From Rhizobium sp. FKL33 (GTDB taxonomy: Bacteria > Pseudomonadota > Alphaproteobacteria > Rhizobiales > Rhizobiaceae), in the NCBI RefSeq assembly GCF_005222915.1, contig NZ_STFX01000038.1, positions 62,001-126,000 of the forward strand: a stretch of DNA of 64,000 nucleotides. The letters run 5' to 3'. The notes beneath the pieces are model-generated. The model saw nothing but the letters and a program-made list of their open reading frames with translations, was not told the origin of the DNA and searched no databases. Position numbers and translations under genes: made by a program. Position 1 is the stretch's first letter, and the number at the start of each line of letters is the position of its first letter. Below, piece after piece: positions 56,277 through 63,615 of this stretch.

Positions 56277-58508
56277 ATGCCGACATTGACCAACAGCGCA
56301 GCAGTCGTCGGGGGCGACCTCACAGGCAACGTGAAAGAGGACGAGATTGTCTCGGCATCTGGCCAGTTGACCATTGATGACGTTGATGGAGAGCGGGAGT
56401 TCAAGCCGCTTGCCGACGTCGACATGACCTATGGCGTCTTTTCGCTGACAAAGGACGGCGCATGGACCTACACGTTGAATACGCTTGATGCACTGCCTGC
56501 CAGTTGGAACTACGCTGACAAGATCGCAGTCGAAACCCTGGACGGGACATTCACCTGGCTCACGATCACGGTCAAAGGGACCAACGACGCGCCGGCGTTC
56601 ACGACCGGTCAATCGCTCTTCGGGACGGCGCTTGAAGAAGGCACGATCACACCGACAGTCTCAGTCACAGATGTCGACGACAATGCTTCCTTTCTCAGCT
56701 TTTCGTTCAGCGCCGAGCATGGCACGGCTGTTTCACTGTCGAATGGTGAGTTCCAATACACTGCCGCTACCGATTTCTATGGAACTGATACGGTGACTGT
56801 CACCGTCACCGATCAAAGCGGCGCGTCGGCAACGACGACCTACAGCGTTATCGTGTATAACCAGTCGGATGCGCCGTTCGGAGCCGACAAATCGGTGACA
56901 ATAGCGGAAGACGGCAGCCATACGCTTGCGGTGGATGACTTCGGCTTTTCCGACTCCAAGGATGCGGGCTCACAGATCAATGCCTTCGATACGGCCATCA
57001 TCTCTGCGGTGAGCGGCGATGGCGAACTCTGGCTTGGCGACGCCGAAATCGATCTATCTGACGGGCCGGTCAGTGTATCGAAAGCCGATATTGAAGCCGG
57101 CAAGCTTGTTTGGAAGCCGAGCGCCAACGCGACTGGCGAGGCGCAGATCACATTCAACGTGAAGGATGACGCTTCCCCCCTGGCGCAGGCGGACACCACC
57201 TCGGCAGACGCGAATACGCTGACGATAACTGTCGCCGCGGTCAACGATGCCCCGACCTTCACGGTCGGCGCCAACCAGACCGTGGACGAGGACAGCGGCT
57301 CGCACACGGTCGCCAACTGGGCGACCGAGATATCCGCAGGCCCGTCCGACGAAAGCGCCCAGACGCTGTCGTTTACGGTAACCAATAACAACGCGGCCAT
57401 GTTCGCCGAGGCTCCAACGATCTCCTCCGATGGCGCGCTGACCTACAAGCTTGCGGACAACGCGTTTGGCGTGGCCACCGTGAGCGTTGTGCTCGAGGAC
57501 AATGGCAGCAGCGCCGGCGACAACGACAACAGCTCCGCGCCGGTGACATTCACGATCACCGCCGCGGGCAGCGCCGATGCCCCGAAATTGACCAAGGCGA
57601 ATGCTGACGCCGAGGTCCGCGCCGGTGAAAGCCTGTCGTTGAAGATCGGCGATACGCATTTCCTCGATCCTGATGGCGACGACCTGACCTATGCGATCAA
57701 GGTAAATGGCAAGACCATGCCGTCCTGGATGACGTTCAACACGGAAACCGGCGCGTTCAAGGTCAAGCCGGGCGCGCAACACGTCGGCGATTATGAAATC
57801 ACCGTCACGGCGTCGGATGGTTCGGCCAAGGCCCGCGATACGTTCGAACTCACCGTGCTGCATGCCGCCACATCCGGCGACGCCATTGCTCTGTCGAGCA
57901 AATCAATCGCCGAGAATTCCAAGGCCGGCGCCGTGATCGGCGCCCTCTCCGGCAAGGGCGGCGATGGCCATGACTTTGCGTCCTTCGCGCTCGGTAGCAA
58001 TCCGGACAAGATGTTCAGGATTGTCGATGGCGACCTCGTCGTCAACAAGGGGGCAAAATTCGACTTCGAGACCAAGTCAGCCTATGCCGTCAAGATCCTG
58101 GCGACCGACGACGAAGGCGTCACAGTCCACAGGACATTCACCATCGCTGTGAAGGATGTCAGGGAAGACCCGCAGGGCACCAAGGGCAATGACACGCTGT
58201 ATGGCGACGCGAAGAACAACATCATCGACGGCGGCCGCGGCAATGACAAGCTGACCGGCGGCGACGGCGCCGACACATTCGTGTTCGGCAAGGCCTATGG
58301 CAAGGATGTCATCCTCGACTTCCATCGCAAGGAGGCCGATGTCATCGATTTGTCCGATGCTGTCGGTATCGACAGCTACAAGGATCTCCTTGCTCATCAC
58401 GCCAAGGAGGTCGGCGATAGCGTCAGGATCACCGCTGGTGACGGCTCGGTGTTGACAATTGACAACATGGACCTCGACGAACTGACCAAAGACATGTTCC
58501 AGATCTGA
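56277..58508 (+). CDS. RTX-type secreted adhesin with VCBS and cadherin-like repeats
   Basis: A 743-residue surface or secreted protein. The N-terminal VCBS repeat (GNVKEDEIVSASGQLTIDD ... GTNDAP) is followed by four or five Ig/cadherin-like repeats, each opening with a DAP-type hinge and acidic, calcium-binding turns. The C-terminus has RTX nonapeptides (GTKGNDTLYGDAKNNIIDGG, GNDKLTGGDGADTF) and a final hydrophobic DELTKDMFQI, as in type I secretion substrates. There is no N-terminal signal peptide, as expected. No HlyB/HlyD genes are nearby. It is short for its class and could be a trimmed version of a larger adhesin. Confidence 0.88.
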   Translation: MPTLTNSAAVVGGDLTGNVKEDEIVSASGQLTIDDVDGEREFKPLADVDMTYGVFSLTKDGAWTYTLNTLDALPASWNYADKIAVETLDGTFTWLTITVKGTNDAPAFTTGQSLFGTALEEGTITPTVSVTDVDDNASFLSFSFSAEHGTAVSLSNGEFQYTAATDFYGTDTVTVTVTDQSGASATTTYSVIVYNQSDAPFGADKSVTIAEDGSHTLAVDDFGFSDSKDAGSQINAFDTAIISAVSGDGELWLGDAEIDLSDGPVSVSKADIEAGKLVWKPSANATGEAQITFNVKDDASPLAQADTTSADANTLTITVAAVNDAPTFTVGANQTVDEDSGSHTVANWATEISAGPSDESAQTLSFTVTNNNAAMFAEAPTISSDGALTYKLADNAFGVATVSVVLEDNGSSAGDNDNSSAPVTFTITAAGSADAPKLTKANADAEVRAGESLSLKIGDTHFLDPDGDDLTYAIKVNGKTMPSWMTFNTETGAFKVKPGAQHVGDYEITVTASDGSAKARDTFELTVLHAATSGDAIALSSKSIAENSKAGAVIGALSGKGGDGHDFASFALGSNPDKMFRIVDGDLVVNKGAKFDFETKSAYAVKILATDDEGVTVHRTFTIAVKDVREDPQGTKGNDTLYGDAKNNIIDGGRGNDKLTGGDGADTFVFGKAYGKDVILDFHRKEADVIDLSDAVGIDSYKDLLAHHAKEVGDSVRITAGDGSVLTIDNMDLDELTKDMFQI

Positions 58509-58934
58509 ATGTGCGGCAGTGCTTCTCCGCAGCGGTAGCATCTGGTAGCGCACGATTTTCAGCAGGAAGATAAATAGGTCCTTATTCGTCGGCGATAGTC
58601 GTTGTAGCTGAAAACGGAATCTCTCAAGAGGCCTGCGTCTATGTCCGCGCCCGTTCCACGATCGTGGCTGATGGGCGCCGAAGAGGTGCGGTCTTTACGA
58701 TCCACTGCGTTGAAAGTCATGCATCAAACTCTACGAGCTCGAATTTTCGGTGCTATTGCCGCCAATCTGGGGCGGCGGCAAATCTTCAGGTAAGCGTTCC
58801 AAATGCGTTGAACCCAGCGGCTCCCAAATTGGCAATTCCTTCTCGTCGAGCATGATGTTGCGATGACCTAGTTGAGCTCTTCAAATTCCGAGCCCAAATT
58901 ATGCATGCGACCGCTCAATCAGGGAGTATTTGTA
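58509..58934 (+). other. Intergenic stretch without a convincing gene
   Basis: 426 bases after the adhesin. Short frames exist but show no family features, and no strong terminator or known RNA is seen. It reads like decayed accessory DNA next to the MITE-interrupted gene. Confidence 0.5.
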
Positions 58935-59436
58935 TTGCAACTGACACGGAGGCAGATATACGATCTGGTCTGGGCGAAGCCTCTGAACAAGATCGCGGCC
59001 GAGCTCGGACTTTCCGACCAAGGGCTTGCAAAAGCATGCCGGCGCTTTGACATAGCAGTGCCCCCTTTGGGTTATTGGCAAAAGCTGGCACACGGAAAAG
59101 CGGTGCAAAAGCCTGCTCTAGCAGGCTGTTGAAAAAGTCCGCCTAAGGGGCGGATTTATTCCCTCAGGGACCGATCAGCACGAAACTGCAAGAAGGGCCT
59201 AACTGAAAACATTGACTTTTCGAGAGGGGCGTACGTGAACAGTTTCGTATCGAAAGCCCCCAAAATGCTTTTTCAACAGCCTGCTAGCGCCAGCGTTCGA
59301 TCTTGCCTTAAGTCTCGTGATGGCCGGAAGCGCCATGAACCGGGTCGATCCTGTATTTCTACAGCCATTTGCCGAGGTCGGAGGACGTCGCACGACCCGT
59401 CATCGGACAGCGGGCGCGGTCGGTGTTCGACCTTGA
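58935..59436 (+). pseudogene. Small HTH-like gene interrupted by a MITE-like element
   Basis: From TTG 58935 (AGGGAG eight bases before) the product reads LTRRQIYDLVWAKPLNKIAAELGLSDQGLAKACRRFDIAVPPLGYWQKLAHG. This resembles the N-terminal HTH of a family of alphaproteobacterial proteins without a name. The frame is ended at 59132 by the element at 59118-59287. If the element and one CTAG are removed, the same frame continues from 59284 and stays open to a stop at 59434-59436, giving about 111 residues. Family assignment is tentative. Confidence 0.5.
59118..59287. mobile_element. 162-bp MITE-like element with CTAG target duplication
   Basis: Perfect 20-base inverted ends: CTAGCAGGCTGTTGAAAAAG (59118-59137) and its complement at 59268-59287. 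The outer CTAG on both sides is probably the duplicated 4-base target, which leaves CAGGCTGTTGAAAAAG as the terminal repeat and 162 bases of element. There is no transposase gene inside. The ends resemble those of IS1182-like or related insertion sequences, but the parent family was not confirmed. Confidence 0.8.
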
Positions 59437-59468
59437 CCTTGTCGCAGCCTAGGCATGCGCTCCAATGA

Positions 59469-61070
59469 CTATACGCTTGGCGGCACGTCCTGGAATTTTA
59501 GCCCGAACCGCCCGAGATATTTCACCAGCCGATCGGCATCGTTGCTGCTCTGCTTCTCCATCCGGGACTGTGCAAAAAGAGCACGGCCGGCTGAGCTGGC
59601 GGATGCGTGCTGGCGGCAGACGCGCAGGACATCTGCGAGTTGGACGGCATCGAAGCGGTCGAGGCGGGAGGCGGCTTCCTCTCCGAGCGCCTCTTCGAGG
59701 ATAGAGACCCAGCCGTCGCCCGCCACCCGCCACAGCATCCTCAGCCTGCGGATTTCGTCATCCACGGCCTCCGCGGTGATGCGACCCTGCGGCGCAAGCG
59801 TCGCCATGCGGGTGACGGAGGCGGAGAGATCGCGGAAATTGGCGGTCCAGGCAGCGTCCGGTCCCGTTGCGAAGGCGAGATAGCGCTCACGCGCCTCCTT
59901 GTTGAAGGTGACGTTCTGGCCCTCCCTGTCGAGGTAGCGGCGAAGTTCGAAGTCGAGATTGGGTTCGATATCCTCCTTGCGGTCGCGCAGCGCGGGCAGC
60001 TGAAAAGTCCAGAGATTGAGGCGGGCGTAGAGATCCTCGCGAAACTTGCCCTTGCGCACATCCTCGCCGAGATCGCGATTGGTGCCGGCGAGCAGTTGGA
60101 AATCGGCCGACGCCTCCTTGTCGGCGCCGACGGGCAGGAAACGCTTTTCCTCGATGGCGCGCAGGCACATCGCCTGCTCGTCGAGCCCGAGTTCGCCGAT
60201 CTCGTCGAGAAACAACACGCCCTTATCGGCGGATTTGAGCAGCCCCGCGCGCTCGGTCGCAGCGCCGGTGAAAGCGCCCTTCACATGCCCGAACAGCGCC
60301 GACATGGCCTGGTCGCCGCGAAGCGTCGCGCAGTTGACCTCCACAAACGGGCCGCTGATCTTGTGCTGGCTCTTCTTGAGTTCAAAGATCCGCCGCGCCA
60401 GTTGCGATTTGCCTGCGCCGGTCGGCCCTGTCAGCAGCACCGGCGCCGTCGAGCGGACCACGACCCGTTCGATCTCATCGATCATGCGGTTGAAAGCGGC
60501 GTTGCGGGTCGAGATCCCGGATTTGAGGAAGGACGCAGCCTCGGTCTGCTCCGCTGCGAAGCGCTTGGCGATTTCGTCATAGCGCGAGAGATCCAGGTCG
60601 ATGACCGTATGCGTGCCGGCGAAATTGTCGAACTTGCTCCGCTCGCGCGGCGGCGACAACTGCAATAGGCGCGCCGGGATGATGCGCGCTTCGGTCAGCA
60701 GAAACCAGCAGATCTGGGCGACATGGGTGCCGGTGGTGATGTTGACGATATAGTCCTCGCTGTCGGGATCGAAGGCGTAGCCGCGGGCGAAATCGCGGAG
60801 CTTCGTATAGACCTCTGAAAAATCCCAGGGATCGCGGAAGTTCAGGACGGTCGGGCGCACTTCTGTCGCGGGCGAGACGATCTCGATGTCGTCAACGATC
60901 CGCGTGCACAGGGACTGGGCGTGGTCATCGTGAATGAGCTCCAGCCGATCGATGAACAGACCCGACTGCTGACACAGCGCGACATTGGGCCGCCAGCGGC
61001 TCCAGCGGTCCTCGCGCTTGCCCATGTCGAGCGTGGTTCCCAGAATGCTGATGGCGACCCGGCGTTTCAC
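59469..61070 (-). CDS. rtcR: RtcR, sigma-54 activator of the RNA-repair operon
   Basis: A 533-residue regulator. The N-terminal 170 residues form the CARF-like sensor (VAISILGTTLDMG; IVNITTGTHVAQICWFLLTEA), thought to bind 2',3'-cyclic-phosphate RNA ends or cyclic oligonucleotides. The central AAA+ domain has Walker A GPTGAGKS, the sigma-54 contact loop GAFTGA and Walker B GVLFLDEIGEL. The start is GTG 61070. It is divergent from rsr, which has a sigma-54 promoter. RtcR controls rtcBA in E. coli. Confidence 0.95.
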   Translation of the reverse strand: MKRRVAISILGTTLDMGKREDRWSRWRPNVALCQQSGLFIDRLELIHDDHAQSLCTRIVDDIEIVSPATEVRPTVLNFRDPWDFSEVYTKLRDFARGYAFDPDSEDYIVNITTGTHVAQICWFLLTEARIIPARLLQLSPPRERSKFDNFAGTHTVIDLDLSRYDEIAKRFAAEQTEAASFLKSGISTRNAAFNRMIDEIERVVVRSTAPVLLTGPTGAGKSQLARRIFELKKSQHKISGPFVEVNCATLRGDQAMSALFGHVKGAFTGAATERAGLLKSADKGVLFLDEIGELGLDEQAMCLRAIEEKRFLPVGADKEASADFQLLAGTNRDLGEDVRKGKFREDLYARLNLWTFQLPALRDRKEDIEPNLDFELRRYLDREGQNVTFNKEARERYLAFATGPDAAWTANFRDLSASVTRMATLAPQGRITAEAVDDEIRRLRMLWRVAGDGWVSILEEALGEEAASRLDRFDAVQLADVLRVCRQHASASSAGRALFAQSRMEKQSSNDADRLVKYLGRFGLKFQDVPPSV

Positions 61071-61281
61071 GGCTTATCCAAACTTATAAGATCCGATATA
61101 TTTAGATATAATATTTTGATTGAACACAATGCGCAAGCGCACGCCGCGCCCATTGCTGTAAAAGATAAAACCACACAATATCAATTTGATAGGAGAAATT
61201 GTCTCGAAGGCCGCGCGATTGTCGGCAAACTGGCACACGCCCTGCAAAGTATCTGGCATGAACAAGCAGAGGGGCTCCGTC
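61071..61281 (+). promoter_or_regulatory. rtcR-rsr intergenic control region with sigma-54 promoter
   Basis: TGGCACACGCCCTGCA at 61231-61246 has the invariant GG and GC exactly ten bases apart, the -24/-12 pattern of sigma-54. Transcription would begin near 61257. Upstream is an AT-rich stretch and a perfect palindrome TGCGC-AA-GCGCA about 100 bases before the promoter, a candidate RtcR enhancer site. Confidence 0.88.
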
Positions 61282-62838
61282 ATGGCAAACAAGGCGATCT
61301 TCAAATCCTACCTCGGCAAACTGCTTCCGGGCATGGACGCACGCAATCACGAAGGGGCTGCGGCTTATGCGCTGTCGGCGCGTGAGGCGCTGGCGCAATA
61401 TGCCGTGACCGGAACCTTCAACAACACCTTTTACGCCGATGGAGCAGACCAGCTTGACGCGGTGCGTAAGCTCGCGCTTGAGGTGGAGCCGGAATTCCTG
61501 GCCAAACTGGCGATCCATGCGGCCGAGAAGGGCCAGATGAAGGATATGCCGGTAACCTTGCTGGCGATCCTGTCGGGCCTTGAAAGCGACGCCTTCGCCC
61601 GCGCTTTTCCGCGCGTGGTGAAAAGCGGCAAGATGCTGCGCGGCTTCGTGCAGGTCATGCGCTCGGGCGCTGCGGGACGGAAATCGCTGGGGACGCGGCC
61701 GAAGAAGATGGTCCAGGCCTGGCTCGAACGCGCCAGCACGGAGCAGATCCTGCGCGCCATGGTCGGCAACGATCCGTCGCTCGCCGATGTGATCAAGATG
61801 GTGCATCCGAAGCCCGCAAGCGAAGAACGCCGTGCGCTCTACGCCTGGGCGATCGGGCGACCCTACGATCACGCAGCGCTGCCCGACCTCGTCAAGGCGC
61901 TGGAAGCCTTCCGGCGCGACCAGACCAATCCGATTCCGGACGCGCCGTTCCAATTGCTGACCTCGCTTTCCTTGACGCGGGAGCATTGGGTCGAAATCGC
62001 CCGCAAGGGCGGCTGGCAGATGATCCGGCAGAACCTCAATACCTTCGCGCGCAATGGGGTGTTCGAGGTCGACGGTGTGGCCGAGGACATCGCCGGTCGG
62101 CTTTCCGACCCGGCCGAAGTTCGCAGGGCGAAAGTCTTCCCCTATCAGTTGATGGTGGCGTGGAAGATGGTCGACCCGACGGTTCCGGCTGTCGTGCGGG
62201 ACGCGCTTCAGGACGCCATGCAGACGGCGATCGCCAATGTGCCGGCGGTTGCGGGCGATGTCGTGCTCTGCCCCGACGTGTCGGGATCGATGAGTTCGCC
62301 CGTGACGGGCTTCCGCAAGGGGGCAACGTCGTCGGTGCGTTGCATCGATGTGGCCGGCCTGATGACGGCGGCGTTTTTGGAGCGCAACCCGAAGGCGCGG
62401 GTGCTGCCGTTCGAGAACCACGTGGTGAAGGTGGATCTCAACCGGCGGGACTCGGTGATGACCAATGCTGACAAGCTGGCGGCGATCGGCGGCGGCGGAA
62501 CGAACTGCGCAGCACCGCTGAAAAAGCTGGCCGACGAGAGAGCCAAGGTCAACCTCGTCGTGTTCATCTCGGACAACCAGTCCTGGTTGGATGCGCGGCC
62601 GCAAGGCCAGGCGTCGGCGATGATGACGGAATGGGCGCGGATCAAAAGGCGGAACCCGGCTGCGAAGCTGGTCTGCCTGGATATTCAGCCCTATGGGACA
62701 TCGCAGGCTCCGACTTCGGCCGATGTGCTGAATGTCGGCGGCTTTTCCGACGCGGTGTTCGACGCCATCGCCGCCTTCGCCTCGGGATCGTCCGGGCCAG
62801 CTCTTTGGGTGAAGACGATTGAGGACACCGTCCTCTGA
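61282..62838 (+). CDS. rsr: Rsr, bacterial Ro60 (TROVE-vWA) protein
   Basis: A 518-residue RNA-binding ring protein. The TROVE HEAT-repeat domain (about residues 1-325; ARNHEGAAAYALSAREALAQYAVTGTFNNTFY and the conserved KMVHPKP) is followed by a vWA domain with the MIDAS triad D332-x-S334-x-S336 and T in GGGGTNCAAPL. Ro60 binds Y RNAs on its outer surface and misfolded RNA ends in its hole; in Deinococcus it works with PNPase. ATG 61282 has GAGGGG upstream and lies after the predicted transcript start; ATG 61258 would sit on it. Confidence 0.96.
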   Translation: MANKAIFKSYLGKLLPGMDARNHEGAAAYALSAREALAQYAVTGTFNNTFYADGADQLDAVRKLALEVEPEFLAKLAIHAAEKGQMKDMPVTLLAILSGLESDAFARAFPRVVKSGKMLRGFVQVMRSGAAGRKSLGTRPKKMVQAWLERASTEQILRAMVGNDPSLADVIKMVHPKPASEERRALYAWAIGRPYDHAALPDLVKALEAFRRDQTNPIPDAPFQLLTSLSLTREHWVEIARKGGWQMIRQNLNTFARNGVFEVDGVAEDIAGRLSDPAEVRRAKVFPYQLMVAWKMVDPTVPAVVRDALQDAMQTAIANVPAVAGDVVLCPDVSGSMSSPVTGFRKGATSSVRCIDVAGLMTAAFLERNPKARVLPFENHVVKVDLNRRDSVMTNADKLAAIGGGGTNCAAPLKKLADERAKVNLVVFISDNQSWLDARPQGQASAMMTEWARIKRRNPAAKLVCLDIQPYGTSQAPTSADVLNVGGFSDAVFDAIAAFASGSSGPALWVKTIEDTVL

Positions 62839-62847
62839 GAGAATGCT

Positions 62848-62874
62848 CCCCGCCGGGTCGTGACCGGCGTGGGG
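62848..62874 (+). other. Strong hairpin just after rsr, before the first Y RNA
   Basis: CCC-CGCCGG pairs with CCGGCG-(T)-GGG around a seven-base loop (GTCGTGA), ten bases after the rsr stop and directly before Y RNA 1. There is no T-run, so it is more likely a processing or stabilising hairpin than a terminator. The loop resembles the UCGNC motif and may be the remains of an earlier Y RNA. Confidence 0.6.
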
Positions 62875-62875
62875 C

Positions 62876-63051
62876 GCCGTGACGAATGCCGGAGAAACTA
62901 CAGGCTATCACCCTCCAGGTCGCGGGTTCGAATCCCGCCGGGTCCCCCAAATTTATTTGCGCGCAGCCGCCACACCAACCCTGCGCGCGCATCATGGACC
63001 CGTAGCTCAGCGGATAGAGCAGGACGTTTCTCCAAACCTTGTCGTCACGGC
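62876..63051 (+). ncRNA. Y RNA 1 (YrlA-like, tRNA-like core with 50-base linker)
   Basis: Ends pair over ten bases: GCCGTGACGA (62876-62885) with TCGTCACGGC (63042-63051). The second helix GGAGAAAC (62891-62898) pairs with GTTTCTCC (63026-63033), followed by the UAC bulge. Inside are a T-arm (62922-62938, GCGGG-TTCGAAT-CCCGC), an acceptor-like helix CGGGTCC (62939-62945) with GGACCCG (62996-63002), and a D-arm (63005-63020, GCTC/GAGC). A CCCA follows the acceptor strand at 62946-62949. Unlike the others, the two acceptor strands are joined by 50 bases that hold an 8-bp hairpin. Limits are those of the terminal helix; true ends are unknown. Confidence 0.85.
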
Positions 63052-63061
63052 AAGAACATGG

Positions 63062-63168
63062 ATGGCGAATGCATGAGAAACTACATCTCTGTCTCGGGTT
63101 CGACTCCCGGCGGGACAAAAGTTCCGAAGCTCACGGCGAGCAAGATGTTTCTCAACCCTTGTCGCCAT
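63062..63168 (+). ncRNA. Y RNA 2 (YrlA-like)
   Basis: Terminal helix ATGGCGA (63062-63068) with TCGCCAT (63162-63168). Second helix GAGAAAC (63075-63081) with GTTTCTC (63147-63153), UAC bulge at 63082-63084, then ATC/GAT. The core has a T-arm 63094-63110 (TTCGACT loop), an acceptor hairpin CGGGAC-AAAA-GTTCCG (63111-63126) and a D-arm 63129-63141 (GCTC/GAGC with a shortened loop). It is the shortest of the six, about 107 bases. Confidence 0.87.
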
Positions 63169-63200
63169 GGCTGGTTGAAAAATGGAGAATGATGAGACGA

Positions 63201-63316
63201 CGTGACGAATGCATAAGGGAACTACATCTGGGTAGCGGGTTCGAGTCCCGCCGGGGCAGACGCCCTGTAGCTCACCGGGTAGAGCAAGACGTTTCCATTG
63301 AAAACTCGTCGTCACG
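63201..63316 (+). ncRNA. Y RNA 3 (YrlA-like)
   Basis: Terminal helix CGTGACGA (63201-63208) with TCGTCACG (63309-63316). Second helix GGGAAC (63217-63222) with GTTTCC (63291-63296), and UAC at 63223-63225. The core holds a T-arm 63235-63251 (GCGGG-TTCGAGT-CCCGC), an acceptor hairpin CGGGGC-AGAC-GCCCTG (63252-63267) and a canonical D-arm 63270-63285 (GCTCA, GG in the loop, GAGC). This core is the most tRNA-like after RNA 1. Confidence 0.87.
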
Positions 63317-63325
63317 GACTGAATT

Positions 63326-63455
63326 GCAGCGGCGAATGCCGGACGGAACTACAGCCACCAACTCTGGGATGGTCTGGCAGGTTCGACTCCTCCTGGGCAT
63401 ACGCTCTCTGGCACGAGCGGGGCCATCCGGTTTCGTCCATTCTCGTCGCCGCTGC
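63326..63455 (+). ncRNA. Y RNA 4 (YrlA-like)
   Basis: Terminal helix GCAGCGGCGA (63326-63335) with TCGCCGCTGC (63446-63455), ten perfect pairs. Second helix GGACGGAAC (63341-63349) with GTTTCGTCC (63430-63438), nine pairs, and UAC at 63350-63352. The T-arm at 63377-63393 has one mismatch (loop TTCGACT). The acceptor hairpin is shorter (GGGC-ATAC-GCTC, 63395-63406), and the D-like arm TGGC/GCCA (63409-63425) has lost the tRNA consensus. Confidence 0.86.
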
Positions 63456-63464
63456 AAGCAGGCG

Positions 63465-63605
63465 CTTCGGCGAATGCCGACAGGACTACAGGTAGCGCGC
63501 CTTGCCCGGAAGAACGGGTTAGGAGGCCGGATGTTCAAATCATCCCATGGTCGTATTTGCGAGCATGTGGCGCAGGTCGAGTCTTGTCCCGCCTCGTCGC
63601 CGAGG
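63465..63605 (+). ncRNA. Y RNA 5 (YrlA-like, diverged core)
   Basis: Terminal helix CTTCGGCGA (63465-63473) with TCGCCGAGG (63597-63605). Second helix GACAGGAC (63479-63486) with GTCTTGTC (63581-63588), and UAC at 63487-63489. The T-arm 63529-63545 is GGATG-TTCAAAT-CATCC. An extra arm CCCG-GAAGAA-CGGG lies before it (63505-63518), like a tRNA variable arm. Acceptor-like hairpin CATG-G-TCG / CGA-G-CATG (63546-63567). No clear D-arm. Confidence 0.83.
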
Positions 63606-63615
63606 CCTTGAATAC

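Noticed and set aside
62922-63285. Ordinary tRNA genes (TAGCTCA...GAGC and GGTTCGANTCC motifs)
   Set aside because: No anticodon arm is present, and D- and T-arms occur in reverse order once the best pairing is used. They are tRNA-like parts of Y RNAs.
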